The translations under genes and the position numbers were made by a program. The notes below the pieces were generated by a model, which was given only the letters and a program-made list of their open reading frames with translations, had not been told where the DNA came from and searched no databases. A stretch of DNA of 64,000 nt from Helicovermis profundi. GTDB taxonomy: Bacteria; Bacillota; Clostridia; Peptostreptococcales; Acidaminobacteraceae. The stretch lies in contig NZ_AP028654.1 in the NCBI RefSeq assembly GCF_033097505.1, forward strand, positions 946,001 through 1,010,000, given 5' to 3'. This document shows, piece by piece, positions 26,684-34,980 of the stretch (its first letter is position 1; each line of letters begins with the position of its first letter).

Positions 26684-28117
26684 ATGAACAAATTTGAAAA
26701 ATATAATTTAGATAAGTCATTAACAAAAGCACTTCTGCTTATGGATTATATAGAACCAACTGAAGTGCAAGCACAATCAATTCCAGTGATCAAAGACCAT
26801 AAAGATTTACTTATAAAATCAGAAACTGGTAGTGGTAAAACAGCTGCTTTTGCAATTCCTATTATTGATGAAGTTATGTGGGAAGAGAATGCACCACAGG
26901 TATTAGTATTAACGCCTACAAGAGAATTAGCCCAGCAGGTTTCAGAGGAAATGTTTAATATTGGTAGGTTCAAGAGAATGAAAGTAGTATCTGTCTTTGG
27001 TAAGTCACCAATTAAATCACAGATCAAAGATCTTAAGCAAAAAACTCATATTGTAGTAGGCACTCCAGGGAGAATATTTGATCATATAAAACGTGGAACG
27101 TTAGATTTATCTAAAATTAAATATTTAGTATTAGATGAAGCAGATGAAATGCTAAATATGGGTTTTGTTGATCAGATAGAAGAAATATTAAGTAAAATAC
27201 CTAAAGGTTTTATAATGACTCTACTATCAGCAACTTTGCCAGATGACCTTTCTAAGATATGTAATCGTTATATGAATAGTCCTGTGATTGTTGAAATTGA
27301 AAAAACAACAACTCAAAAGCGTATAGAGCAAATTAGGTATGATGTTCCTAAAAAAACTAAGATGGATGTATTATTAGATATTACTGTTATTGAAAATCCA
27401 GATACTTGTATTATTTTTTGCAATACTAGGCTTCAAGTAGATGAAATTTTTACTAGCATGAAAAAAGCAGGTTATCCTTGCGAAAAATTACACGGTGGTA
27501 TGGAACAGGATATTCGTACAAAAGTAATGCAAAATTTTAGAAAAAGATACTTTAGATATCTTATTGCTACGGATGTAGCGGCACGTGGAATTGATATTGA
27601 TGATATTTCATTAATAATAAATTACGATTTACCTGAAGAACCACAAGTATATGTACATCGAATTGGAAGAACTGGAAGAAAAGAAAAACAAGGAAAAGCA
27701 ATATCATTAGTGGCAGGCGATTCATATTTATTAAAAGGAATTACTGAGTTAACTAACAATGAATTAACTAAGCGATTTGTTCCTGATAAAAATTTAGTTG
27801 AATCTATGCGAGAGTCTTTTATTGAGAAAATTAACAAAAAACAAGAAATTAGACATGAAAAACATAAAGAATTACATCAAGAAATAATGAAAATTCATAT
27901 TAATGTAGGTAAAAAAACAAAAATGAGAGCAGGGGATATTGTTGGTGCTCTTTGTAATATTGAAGGCATGACAAAAGATGACATTGGAAATATTAGTATA
28001 ATTGATGTTTCTACTTTTGTAGAAATATTAAATAATAAAGGTGAAATGGTTTTAAGAAAACTTCAAGATACACCAATAAAAGGGCGATTAAGAAAAGTAA
28101 ATAGGGCAAATGAATAA
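26684..28117 (+). CDS. dbpA: DEAD-box RNA helicase with DbpA RNA-binding domain
   Basis: 477 aa. Q motif PTEVQAQSIP, Walker A SETGSGKTA (about 44-52), PTRELA, TPGR, DEAD, SAT, and motif VI HRIGRTGRK are all intact. Residues ~405-475 (KMRAGDIVGALCNIEGMTKDDIGNISIIDVSTFVEI) form the DbpA domain that in E. coli DbpA and Bacillus YxiN binds hairpin 92 of 23S rRNA during large-subunit assembly. It fits with the upstream rRNA methyltransferase as a ribosome-maturation neighbour. RBS AGAGG. Confidence 0.93.
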   Translation: MNKFEKYNLDKSLTKALLLMDYIEPTEVQAQSIPVIKDHKDLLIKSETGSGKTAAFAIPIIDEVMWEENAPQVLVLTPTRELAQQVSEEMFNIGRFKRMKVVSVFGKSPIKSQIKDLKQKTHIVVGTPGRIFDHIKRGTLDLSKIKYLVLDEADEMLNMGFVDQIEEILSKIPKGFIMTLLSATLPDDLSKICNRYMNSPVIVEIEKTTTQKRIEQIRYDVPKKTKMDVLLDITVIENPDTCIIFCNTRLQVDEIFTSMKKAGYPCEKLHGGMEQDIRTKVMQNFRKRYFRYLIATDVAARGIDIDDISLIINYDLPEEPQVYVHRIGRTGRKEKQGKAISLVAGDSYLLKGITELTNNELTKRFVPDKNLVESMRESFIEKINKKQEIRHEKHKELHQEIMKIHINVGKKTKMRAGDIVGALCNIEGMTKDDIGNISIIDVSTFVEILNNKGEMVLRKLQDTPIKGRLRKVNRANE

Positions 28118-28222
28118 AGACTAAATATTATATTATTAGTAAATTAAGCGTACAAGAGTGGGCAATAATATTATGGTTTAAGTTAAAATATTTATTTAAC
28201 CCACAGAACAATTTCGTCAATA

Positions 28223-28257
28223 AAAAAACTATAAACGAATACGTTTATAGTTTTTTT
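28223..28257. terminator. Bidirectional intrinsic terminator
   Basis: AAAAAAACTATAAACG pairs with CGTTTATAGTTTTTTT around AATA. It lies between the convergent helicase and thioredoxin reductase-like genes. Confidence 0.9.
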
Positions 28258-28322
28258 AAAGGGGTATATATAATATCTTATCAAATATTTTCGAATTTTA
28301 GCACCTTAACTTCCTTAATATA

Positions 28323-28363
28323 GGTATTAGAACACCGAAAAGATTCTAGATTATGTTTTCTAA
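28323..28363 (+). repeat. Degraded relic (E) of the hairpin-rich repeat family
   Basis: GGTATTAGAAC (28323-28333) and GATTATGTTTTCTAA (28349-28363) match the central part of the family in the same order and spacing; the intervening bases and both ends have diverged. Confidence 0.55.
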
Positions 28364-28389
28364 ACGCCAGTTGAAGTGAAGAAACTAAT

Positions 28390-29622
28390 TTATAACTTGA
28401 GTTCTTTAACTATTACTTCTTCAGTTAAAGCTGAAGTTATTTTCCTAGCAATCTTTCCGTTCATCGTAGTTACAACACTTGGGAAAGTATCAATTCCAAG
28501 TTTTTTTGCAATGCCTTTAGATTTATATACATCTACTCTTGAAACAGCAACTTTATTAGCATTATCATCTTCAATTTTTTGAATTGTCGATAAAAATTCT
28601 CTTGATGGAGCGTCAATTGCATTGTAAAGATAGATTAAACCTGGAAGTTCTTTTTGCATAATATTTTCATTGAAAGCTTCTTCTTCAGCAATAAATTTTT
28701 CAGCTGCACATGCAGCAATAGCACCGTCACCAACTGATGTAGCAACTTGTCTTAGCCATTTTTCTCTTACATCACCACATGCATAAACACCTTCAACATT
28801 TGTTTCCATCATATCGTTTGTAAGAACATATCCTCTATTAGTTAAGTTAATTTGACCTTCAAATATATCAGTATTTGGAATATATCCAATAAACTCAAAA
28901 CAGTTATCACATTCAATTGGAATTAACTCATCAGTTTTAACATTTTTAAGAACAACTTTTTGAAGGTGATCTTCACCTTCAAAAGAATCTACAACAGTAT
29001 TCCAAACGAATTCCATTTTAGGATTTTTAAGAGCAGCAGCTTTTGCTATTTCATTACAGTCCATTTTACCAGTATCGTGAAGTACAGAAACAGTAACTTT
29101 AGAAGCAAATTTTGTTAAAAACATTCCTTCTTCAATTGCTGCATCACCACTACCGATTACTACAACGTGTTTGTCTGTGTTTGCAGCAGCATCACAAGTA
29201 GCACAGAAAGAAATACCTTTATCAAATAAGAAGTTTTCTTCGTTTTTTCCACCAGTGATTCTTGGTTTTCCACCAGTTGAAATAATAACAGTTTTAGCGA
29301 TATATTTATTTCTAAAAGTTTCTACAATTTTTTCTTCTCCAGCTAAATCTACAGACTTAACTGCAGTTAATTTGAATTTTACACCTAAGTTTTCAGCTTG
29401 TTTTTTCATAAGGTTGGTAATAGCTTCACCTTTTGGACTATCAGGGAAACCAGGATAGTTTTGAATTTCATTAGTATAAGTTGCAAGTCCACCAATTAAT
29501 GCTTTTTCGATTAAAAGAGTGTTTAATTTAGCTCTACTTGCGTATATAGCTGCAGTAAGTCCAGCAGGTCCTCCACCTATAATAACTACATCATAATTTT
29601 CAATTTTCTTTTCTCTTGCCAT
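28390..29622 (-). CDS. Thioredoxin reductase-like flavoprotein with C-terminal Cys-less thioredoxin-like domain
   Basis: 410 aa from the ATG at 29622, with GAGGTG upstream; a GTG at 29631 overlaps that RBS. Residues 1-305 are a TrxB fold: FAD loop GGGPAG, redox pair CATC, second nucleotide site GSGDAA, and FAD motif ACGDVRE. The NADPH-selective HRRxxxR of ordinary TrxB is absent (SVLHDTGKMD in its place), so the electron donor may differ. Residues ~315-410 resemble thioredoxin, with the cis-Pro segment IDTFPSVVT, but the CGPC site is replaced by DAPSRE. It closes a minus-strand cluster with yeeE and tusA genes, suggesting reduction of a sulfur carrier or persulfide. Confidence 0.87.
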   Translation of the reverse strand: MAREKKIENYDVVIIGGGPAGLTAAIYASRAKLNTLLIEKALIGGLATYTNEIQNYPGFPDSPKGEAITNLMKKQAENLGVKFKLTAVKSVDLAGEEKIVETFRNKYIAKTVIISTGGKPRITGGKNEENFLFDKGISFCATCDAAANTDKHVVVIGSGDAAIEEGMFLTKFASKVTVSVLHDTGKMDCNEIAKAAALKNPKMEFVWNTVVDSFEGEDHLQKVVLKNVKTDELIPIECDNCFEFIGYIPNTDIFEGQINLTNRGYVLTNDMMETNVEGVYACGDVREKWLRQVATSVGDGAIAACAAEKFIAEEEAFNENIMQKELPGLIYLYNAIDAPSREFLSTIQKIEDDNANKVAVSRVDVYKSKGIAKKLGIDTFPSVVTTMNGKIARKITSALTEEVIVKELKL

Positions 29623-29659
29623 TATTATCACCTCATATTTTTATTTAGTTCTGCCAATA

Positions 29660-30217
29660 TTACATAAAATATTTAACTAATAATTTACTTCCAACAACAG
29701 CTCCAAAGAACATTCCAATTGCAAATATCCAACCTGAAAGTGAAAGTGATGTAATTCCTGAAAATAATGCACCAATATTACATCCGTATGCAATTCTAGC
29801 TCCATATCCCATTAAAAGTCCACCAAGTACAGCTGCAACGACTTGTTTTTTTGATTTGATTTTTTTAAATTTAAATTGTGATGCCAAAAGACTTGAAAGT
29901 AAAGCTCCAAATATTATTCCTAAGTTTCTAATTGAACCTGGGTCGTTTAAAAAACCACTAGCTAATGTCTTTTGAGCTCCAACACTACTAAAGTAATACC
30001 ATTTATCGACTGAACCGCCAATTAGTTGATATATCCAAGCACCCCATGTTGCTAGTGTTCCAGAAACTCCCCAAGGATTACCTGTTGATGCTAATGATAC
30101 TATTTGAAAAAGTGCTAATAGTATTGCGCCTGTAACATAAGTCCAAGCACTTTTAAACCACGTTTTATAAAATTCATTATCTCTAACTTTATTAAAAAAC
30201 TTTTTAGTTGATTCCAA
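29660..30217 (-). CDS. YeeE/YedE-family sulfur transporter, small subunit
   Basis: 185 aa, mostly hydrophobic, with about four or five membrane helices. MGYGARIAYGCNIGALFSGITSLSLSGW is the hallmark Cys-containing channel segment of YeeE/YedE transporters, which in characterised cases import thiosulfate. It is half the size of E. coli YeeE; the other half is probably the 237-aa protein at 30883-31596. RBS GGAGG. Two tusA copies lie between the two halves. Confidence 0.88.
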   Translation of the reverse strand: MESTKKFFNKVRDNEFYKTWFKSAWTYVTGAILLALFQIVSLASTGNPWGVSGTLATWGAWIYQLIGGSVDKWYYFSSVGAQKTLASGFLNDPGSIRNLGIIFGALLSSLLASQFKFKKIKSKKQVVAAVLGGLLMGYGARIAYGCNIGALFSGITSLSLSGWIFAIGMFFGAVVGSKLLVKYFM

Positions 30218-30252
30218 AATCTACACCTCCATAGTTACTATCAATATAGTTA

Positions 30253-30480
30253 CTATTTAGTTTTCTCAATAATAACTTCCCATTCGCCGTCATCAATTTC
30301 TTCAACTTCAACATTGTAGCCTTCTTTTCTAGCCCATTCAGGAACGTTTTTCATTGCACATGAGTGATCTATTTGAACGATTAAAATATCTCCAATTTCA
30401 AGTTCTTTTAATTTATTTTCAGATTTTACAATAGGGATAGGACACGCTTCTCCAAAACAATCTAATACTACTTCATTCAT
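30253..30480 (-). CDS. TusA-family sulfur carrier protein, copy 2
   Basis: 75 aa with the CPIP active-site motif (Cys13) of TusA/SirA/YedF sulfurtransferases, which carry persulfide sulfur. It is identical to the neighbouring copy at 30545-30772 except Ile/Val at residue 29, with only four base changes in 228, so it is a very recent tandem duplication. A second conserved-position Cys (HSCAM) is present. Paired TusA and YeeE genes are common; the carrier would accept sulfur on the cytoplasmic side. RBS GGAGG. Confidence 0.93.
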   Translation of the reverse strand: MNEVVLDCFGEACPIPIVKSENKLKELEIGDILIVQIDHSCAMKNVPEWARKEGYNVEVEEIDDGEWEVIIEKTK

Positions 30481-30544
30481 AATAATACCTCCATATTTAA
30501 GTAAGTTAATAATTTTTAAAATTACTAATAAATTTATATATTAA

Positions 30545-30772
30545 TTATTTAGTTTTCTCAATAATAACTTCCCACTCACCGTCATCAATTTCTTCAACTT
30601 CAACATTGTAGCCTTCTTTTCTAGCCCATTCAGGAACATTTTTCATTGCACATGAGTGATCTATTTGAACGATTAAAATATCTCCAACTTCAAGTTCTTT
30701 TAATTTATTTTCAGATTTTACAATAGGGATAGGACACGCTTCTCCAAAACAATCTAATACTACTTCATTCAT
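30545..30772 (-). CDS. TusA-family sulfur carrier protein, copy 1
   Basis: 75 aa, nearly identical to the gene at 30253-30480 and 64 bp upstream of it in the same operon. CPIP motif at residues 13-16. RBS GGAGG. Two equal carriers could raise dosage. The upstream spacer contains a 21-nt tandem repeat (30814-30855). Confidence 0.93.
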   Translation of the reverse strand: MNEVVLDCFGEACPIPIVKSENKLKELEVGDILIVQIDHSCAMKNVPEWARKEGYNVEVEEIDDGEWEVIIEKTK

Positions 30773-30813
30773 AATATTACCTCCAAATTTTATTTTTATA
30801 ATATATTTAAAAT

Positions 30814-30855
30814 TACGAAATACTTTTAAAACAATACGAAATACTTTTAAAACAA
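30814..30855. repeat. Two tandem copies of a 21-nt sequence
   Basis: TACGAAATACTTTTAAAACAA occurs at 30814-30834 and again at 30835-30855, between the large yeeE-like gene and the first tusA. This could reflect slippage or a doubled regulatory site. Confidence 0.85.
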
Positions 30856-30882
30856 ATTGATATATAATTTTAAAGTAAAACC

Positions 30883-31596
30883 TTAATGACTTGAATTTTT
30901 TTGTTCATGTTTATATGCAACGATATAAAGAAATGCTATTAATGCTAATTGTGCGAACACTGCTCCAAACCATCCAAGATAATCAGGTAAGAAAATAGGT
31001 GCTCCTTTAGAAATTACATGTAATTTCCACCATCCAAAGTCATGAGCTCCCCAAAGTGAACCGATAACAAAGAATAATAATGATAAAACTTGCATTTGAA
31101 AACCTTCTCCAACTCTCATAAGAGTACCTGAAGCACAACCACCTGCGATAACCATTCCTATACCAAATAAGAAAGCACCTATTACAGTTGCACCGCTAAT
31201 TGGAACAACATAACCCATTCCTGGAATTGGTAAACCTTTTGAAGCGTAACCGTATTTAATTGCTGTAAACCCAATAGTAGTTATTGCAAATGCAATTAAT
31301 ACAGCTCTTGTGATTGATGTAGATCCAGTAAGATATGGATCTCTCATTGAAGCAGTAAAACAGAATCTTGCTCTTTGAAGAATAAATCCAAAAGATGAAC
31401 CTATAATCCAAAATAAGGCAAGGTTAGTTGAATAAGTTGTTACATAAATTCCGAAAGCTACCATAATAATTAGTAAAATAACTCCTAAAGGAATTTGATT
31501 TTTCTTAGGCTTTCTTGGAGCTCTTGTACGAGTACTACTTCTTTTTATTCTAGAAGTAGAAGGAGCTGTCGTTTTAACGTTATTATCTTCAGCCAT
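30883..31596 (-). CDS. YeeE/YedE-family sulfur transporter, large subunit
   Basis: 237 aa from ATG 31596 with RBS AGGAGG. A very basic N-terminal tail (RIKRSSTRTRAPRKPKK, about 13-29) precedes five or six membrane helices. ARFCFTASMRDPYLTGSTS and GIGMVIAGGCASGTLMRVGEG carry the conserved Cys residues of YeeE/YedE channels, known to lie along the thiosulfate pathway in YeeE. First gene of the minus-strand cluster, divergent from a LysR regulator that probably controls it. Confidence 0.9.
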   Translation of the reverse strand: MAEDNNVKTTAPSTSRIKRSSTRTRAPRKPKKNQIPLGVILLIIMVAFGIYVTTYSTNLALFWIIGSSFGFILQRARFCFTASMRDPYLTGSTSITRAVLIAFAITTIGFTAIKYGYASKGLPIPGMGYVVPISGATVIGAFLFGIGMVIAGGCASGTLMRVGEGFQMQVLSLLFFVIGSLWGAHDFGWWKLHVISKGAPIFLPDYLGWFGAVFAQLALIAFLYIVAYKHEQKNSSH

Positions 31597-31772
31597 AAAT
31601 ATACCTCCTATGCAAATATGTTGTGATGCATTTAACAATCTTCCTGATAAAATATTATCATATAAATGTATGGATTGTATAAGCTTAAAAATTATGTAAC
31701 ATTAAAAAAACTTATAGCATCATTAGAATAATTAATGTTACTATAGAAGTAGTTATGGCAAAGGAGGATAAT

Positions 31773-32669
31773 ATGCATATAGAATCATTAGAATATTTTA
31801 GGGAAGTAGTTGAGTGTAAAAGTATATCTAAAGTAGCCAATAAATCACATATATCTCAATCTGCATTAAGTCAATTGATACAAAAAATTGAAGATAGTTT
31901 AAATTCTAAACTTCTAAATCGAAGCAATAGGGGCGTTGAACCGACTGATATTGGTAAAATTGTATTAAAATATTCAAATAATATACTTAAGACATACGAA
32001 AAAATGATGGAAGAAATTGAAGATTTTGAAAAGAGCACGCATACTATAAGGATAAATGCTGAAAGATCTTTAGTAACATATTCTTTACCATGTGCATTAT
32101 ATAAAGTTAAAAAAAAATATTCAAAACACAAATACGAATTAGTTTCCAGTAAAAAAGATGAAATTATTAATGATGTTAGAAACGATATTTGTGACATGGG
32201 AGTTATTAATGAAAATATTAGTGAAATAGATTTAGATGTAAATAGGATTGGAAGAGAAAAAGTTGTTTTGGTTGCAGAAAAAGACTTTAGAATTCCTGAT
32301 AAAATAACAATTGAAGAACTATTTAATTATGATATTATTGCACTTTCAAATGCATATTATATTTCTAGTAAAATATGCGAAAAATTAGGTCGTTTTGGAA
32401 AGTGCGAAGATGATTTGAAAATACTCTTTAATATTGATTCGATTGGTGCTGTAAAATCAAGTGTTCACAACGGGTATGGGATCTCATTTTTGCCATATAT
32501 GGCAGTAAAAAAAGAATTATATAGTGGATTATATAAAATTATAGAAATTGAAGATTTTGATTTAAGTTATGACATATTTTTATTGCATAAATCATACGAT
32601 AAATTATCAAGTTCTTCTTGTGAAACTATAAAATATTTTATAGAAATGGGAGATAAAAGTTTTTGTTAG
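31773..32669 (+). CDS. LysR-family transcriptional regulator
   Basis: 298 aa from ATG 31773 with RBS AAAGGAGG. An N-terminal winged HTH, MHIESLEYFREVVECKSISKVANKSHISQSALSQLIQKIEDSL, is textbook LysR. The C-terminal half is the effector-binding fold (DICDMGVINENI, SVHNGYGISFLPYMAV). It is divergent from the yeeE/tusA cluster with a 176-bp shared region, the usual position for a regulator of the neighbour. By context it may respond to a sulfur compound, as CysB or CysL do; this is inference. Confidence 0.9.
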   Translation: MHIESLEYFREVVECKSISKVANKSHISQSALSQLIQKIEDSLNSKLLNRSNRGVEPTDIGKIVLKYSNNILKTYEKMMEEIEDFEKSTHTIRINAERSLVTYSLPCALYKVKKKYSKHKYELVSSKKDEIINDVRNDICDMGVINENISEIDLDVNRIGREKVVLVAEKDFRIPDKITIEELFNYDIIALSNAYYISSKICEKLGRFGKCEDDLKILFNIDSIGAVKSSVHNGYGISFLPYMAVKKELYSGLYKIIEIEDFDLSYDIFLLHKSYDKLSSSSCETIKYFIEMGDKSFC

Positions 32670-32711
32670 AATTAATAAATCTACTAGTAACAATGTAATT
32701 TGCTTGTAAAG

Positions 32712-32933
32712 TTATTTTATTCTTTTTATAGTGATTTCCCAGACGCCATTCATAACTTCGTTGGAGTCAATTTTTAAATTTGAACCATTAAAAGTATCGA
32801 ATATTGATTCCATTACACATGAATGATCAGTTATAATCATAAATTTATCTCCATAATTAGTTAGTTTAAGTTGTTTTTGTATTTTTAAAATTGGAATGGG
32901 GCAAATATCTCCAAAGCAATCAATTTTAAGCAT
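32712..32933 (-). CDS. TusA-family sulfur carrier protein, divergent third copy
   Basis: 73 aa with CPIP at residues 11-14 (DICPIPILKIQKQLK) and the HSCVME second motif. It is clearly diverged from the tandem tusA pair and convergent with the LysR gene. RBS GGAGG. Part of the same sulfur-trafficking locus but separately transcribed. Confidence 0.9.
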   Translation of the reverse strand: MLKIDCFGDICPIPILKIQKQLKLTNYGDKFMIITDHSCVMESIFDTFNGSNLKIDSNEVMNGVWEITIKRIK

Positions 32934-33100
32934 GATACCTCCTATAATTATTGAAAGTGTTATTGATTAAATATAATATAATTTTAACATAATAAGGCCT
33001 TATAGCAATAAGAGTTTAAAAAAATATAATAAAGTAGCTAAATAATATCCAAAATATATCGATTGGTGTGATTCTTAGCTAATAGCAAGTGGTGAAAAAA

Positions 33101-34243
33101 ATGAAGATTAAATTTAATAAAATATATAAATCAAACAAGGAAAAAAAATATATTATGGATGTTCTTGATAACCATAGTATTTCCGGAGATGGTATATACA
33201 CTGATAAAGTCATAGAGTTTTTAAAAAGAAAATACTCCATCATGAATATACTTATGACTACATCTTGCTCTCAAAGTTTGGAAATGGCAATAAGATTAGC
33301 AAAAGTAAAAGAAGGAGATGAAGTGATTCTACCATCTTTTTCATTTACTTCGTGTGCAAATTCTATACTAGCAGTTAATGCAAAACCCGTATTTGCAAGA
33401 GTTGAAAAGGAGACTCTAAATATTGATATTAATAGTATAAAAAGACTAATTACGGATCAAACCAAAGCTATAATGGTAATACACTATGGAGGAATATCTG
33501 CAAATATTGATGAAATCATGAAAATTGCTAAAGAACATAATATAAAAGTTATCGAAGATGCTGCTCATGCTATTGGTGCGTTCAGTAATGGAAGGACTTT
33601 AGGTTCAATTGGTGATTTTGGAAGTATTAGCTTTCACTCAACAAAGAATATTACATCTGGTGAAGGCGGAGCTATATATATTAATAGTGAAGGTATAGAT
33701 AAAAATAATGCTGATATAATGCATCAAAAAGGAACAAATAGATTTGAATTTTTAAATGGGAATACTGAAAAATATGTTTGGAAAGGTTATGGTTCTTCAT
33801 TTTGTCCATCAGAAATACTGATGGCACATTTATACGCTCAATTAGAAGATGTAGAAAAAGTAACGGAAGAAAGACTAAAAATTGTTAAAATATATAACAA
33901 GTTAGTTGAAGAATTTAAAGACATATTATTTTCATATACAAAATTTAATACTGAGTCAAATGGACATCTGTTCTATATATTTTTTAAAGATTTGGATAAA
34001 GCAAATAAGTTTAAAAAATATGTAAACAATAAAAATATTGATGTAAGAACTCATTATGTGCCACTTCATAGTACTGAATTTGGGAAAAAGTATAAAAACG
34101 ATTTTCTTAATTATCACTTAGAAGATGATATTGATAAAAAATTGATGCGTTTACCATTATATCCTGCTTTAACAGATAGTGAAATTGAGTATATTTGTAA
34201 GGAGATTAGAAATGGATTTATCTATTGTAATACCAGTTTATAA
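33101..34243 (+). CDS. wecE: dTDP-4-amino-4,6-dideoxygalactose transaminase-like aminotransferase (DegT family)
   Basis: 380 aa from ATG 33101; a GTG at 33089 overlaps the probable RBS. PLP sugar aminotransferase: SCSQSLEMAI cofactor region, EDAAHAIGA, and Schiff-base Lys in SFHSTKNITSGEGG (about 188). Close motif-level likeness to WecE (GDGIYTDKV, ILPSFSFTS, HQKGTNR, HYVPLHS). It would aminate dTDP-4-keto-6-deoxyglucose, the product of RmlB, whose gene lies at 43670. First of three sugar genes; overlaps the next by 32 nt. Confidence 0.85.
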   Translation: MKIKFNKIYKSNKEKKYIMDVLDNHSISGDGIYTDKVIEFLKRKYSIMNILMTTSCSQSLEMAIRLAKVKEGDEVILPSFSFTSCANSILAVNAKPVFARVEKETLNIDINSIKRLITDQTKAIMVIHYGGISANIDEIMKIAKEHNIKVIEDAAHAIGAFSNGRTLGSIGDFGSISFHSTKNITSGEGGAIYINSEGIDKNNADIMHQKGTNRFEFLNGNTEKYVWKGYGSSFCPSEILMAHLYAQLEDVEKVTEERLKIVKIYNKLVEEFKDILFSYTKFNTESNGHLFYIFFKDLDKANKFKKYVNNKNIDVRTHYVPLHSTEFGKKYKNDFLNYHLEDDIDKKLMRLPLYPALTDSEIEYICKEIRNGFIYCNTSL

Positions 34244-34934
34244 CTCTCAGAAGAGTTTAAATTTATTAGTAACAAAGATTATAGATAATTTAATAGATAT
34301 ATCTTTTGAAATAATACTTGTGGATGATGGAAGCATTGATAATAGTTTTAATGAAATTTTAAAATTATCAAAGGAGAATGAAAATATACTTGGCATAAAA
34401 CTTGATAAAAATTATGGTCAGCAAAATGCCACGTTTTGTGGAATTGTAAATAGTTCAGGAAAATTTATAGTAACTATAGATGACGATTTGCAACATCCTG
34501 TAGAGTGTATAGAAAAATTATTTAAATCTATTAAGGAAGGCTATGATGTATGCTATGGAATTTATACATATTCTGATAGTAGCGTAAGAAAAGCAGGTTC
34601 GCTTATGAGAGATTTTTTATTTAATTATTTAATTGGAAAACCTAAAGGAATTGATATTAGTTCGTTTAGAGTTATTAATAGAGATATTGTTAATAAAATA
34701 AAAAAATGTGACTATAAGTTTATTAATATTTCTGCACAAATACTAAAAGAGACTAAAAATATTTCTAATTTAAAAGTTGAGAAAGAACCGAGATTATATG
34801 GAAATTCAGGATATAATTTTAAAAAATTATTATCTTTATATTTAAAAACGGCCCTATACTATTCAAAATTTAGTTTTTATCCTGAAAAATTTAAAAAAGG
34901 AAAAGCCTATAAAATAGAAAGTAAAACAGAATAG
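34212..34934 (+). CDS. Glycosyltransferase family 2, DPM1/ArnC-like catalytic domain
   Basis: 240 aa from ATG 34212 with RBS AAGGAG; the frame is open further upstream inside the aminotransferase gene. GT-A fold: LSIVIPVYNSQKSL, VDDGSIDNS, DKNYGQQNA and the metal-binding TIDDDLQHP (about 86-94). The C-terminal membrane helices seen in ArnC-like enzymes are missing, so the product is short and probably peripheral. It overlaps the end of wecE, so the two are translationally coupled and probably transfer the same sugar to a lipid carrier. Confidence 0.85.
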   Translation: MDLSIVIPVYNSQKSLNLLVTKIIDNLIDISFEIILVDDGSIDNSFNEILKLSKENENILGIKLDKNYGQQNATFCGIVNSSGKFIVTIDDDLQHPVECIEKLFKSIKEGYDVCYGIYTYSDSSVRKAGSLMRDFLFNYLIGKPKGIDISSFRVINRDIVNKIKKCDYKFINISAQILKETKNISNLKVEKEPRLYGNSGYNFKKLLSLYLKTALYYSKFSFYPEKFKKGKAYKIESKTE

Positions 34935-34980
34935 TCAAAATATAAATTATAAATATATTATTAAAAAAGAGGTAGTGCTA

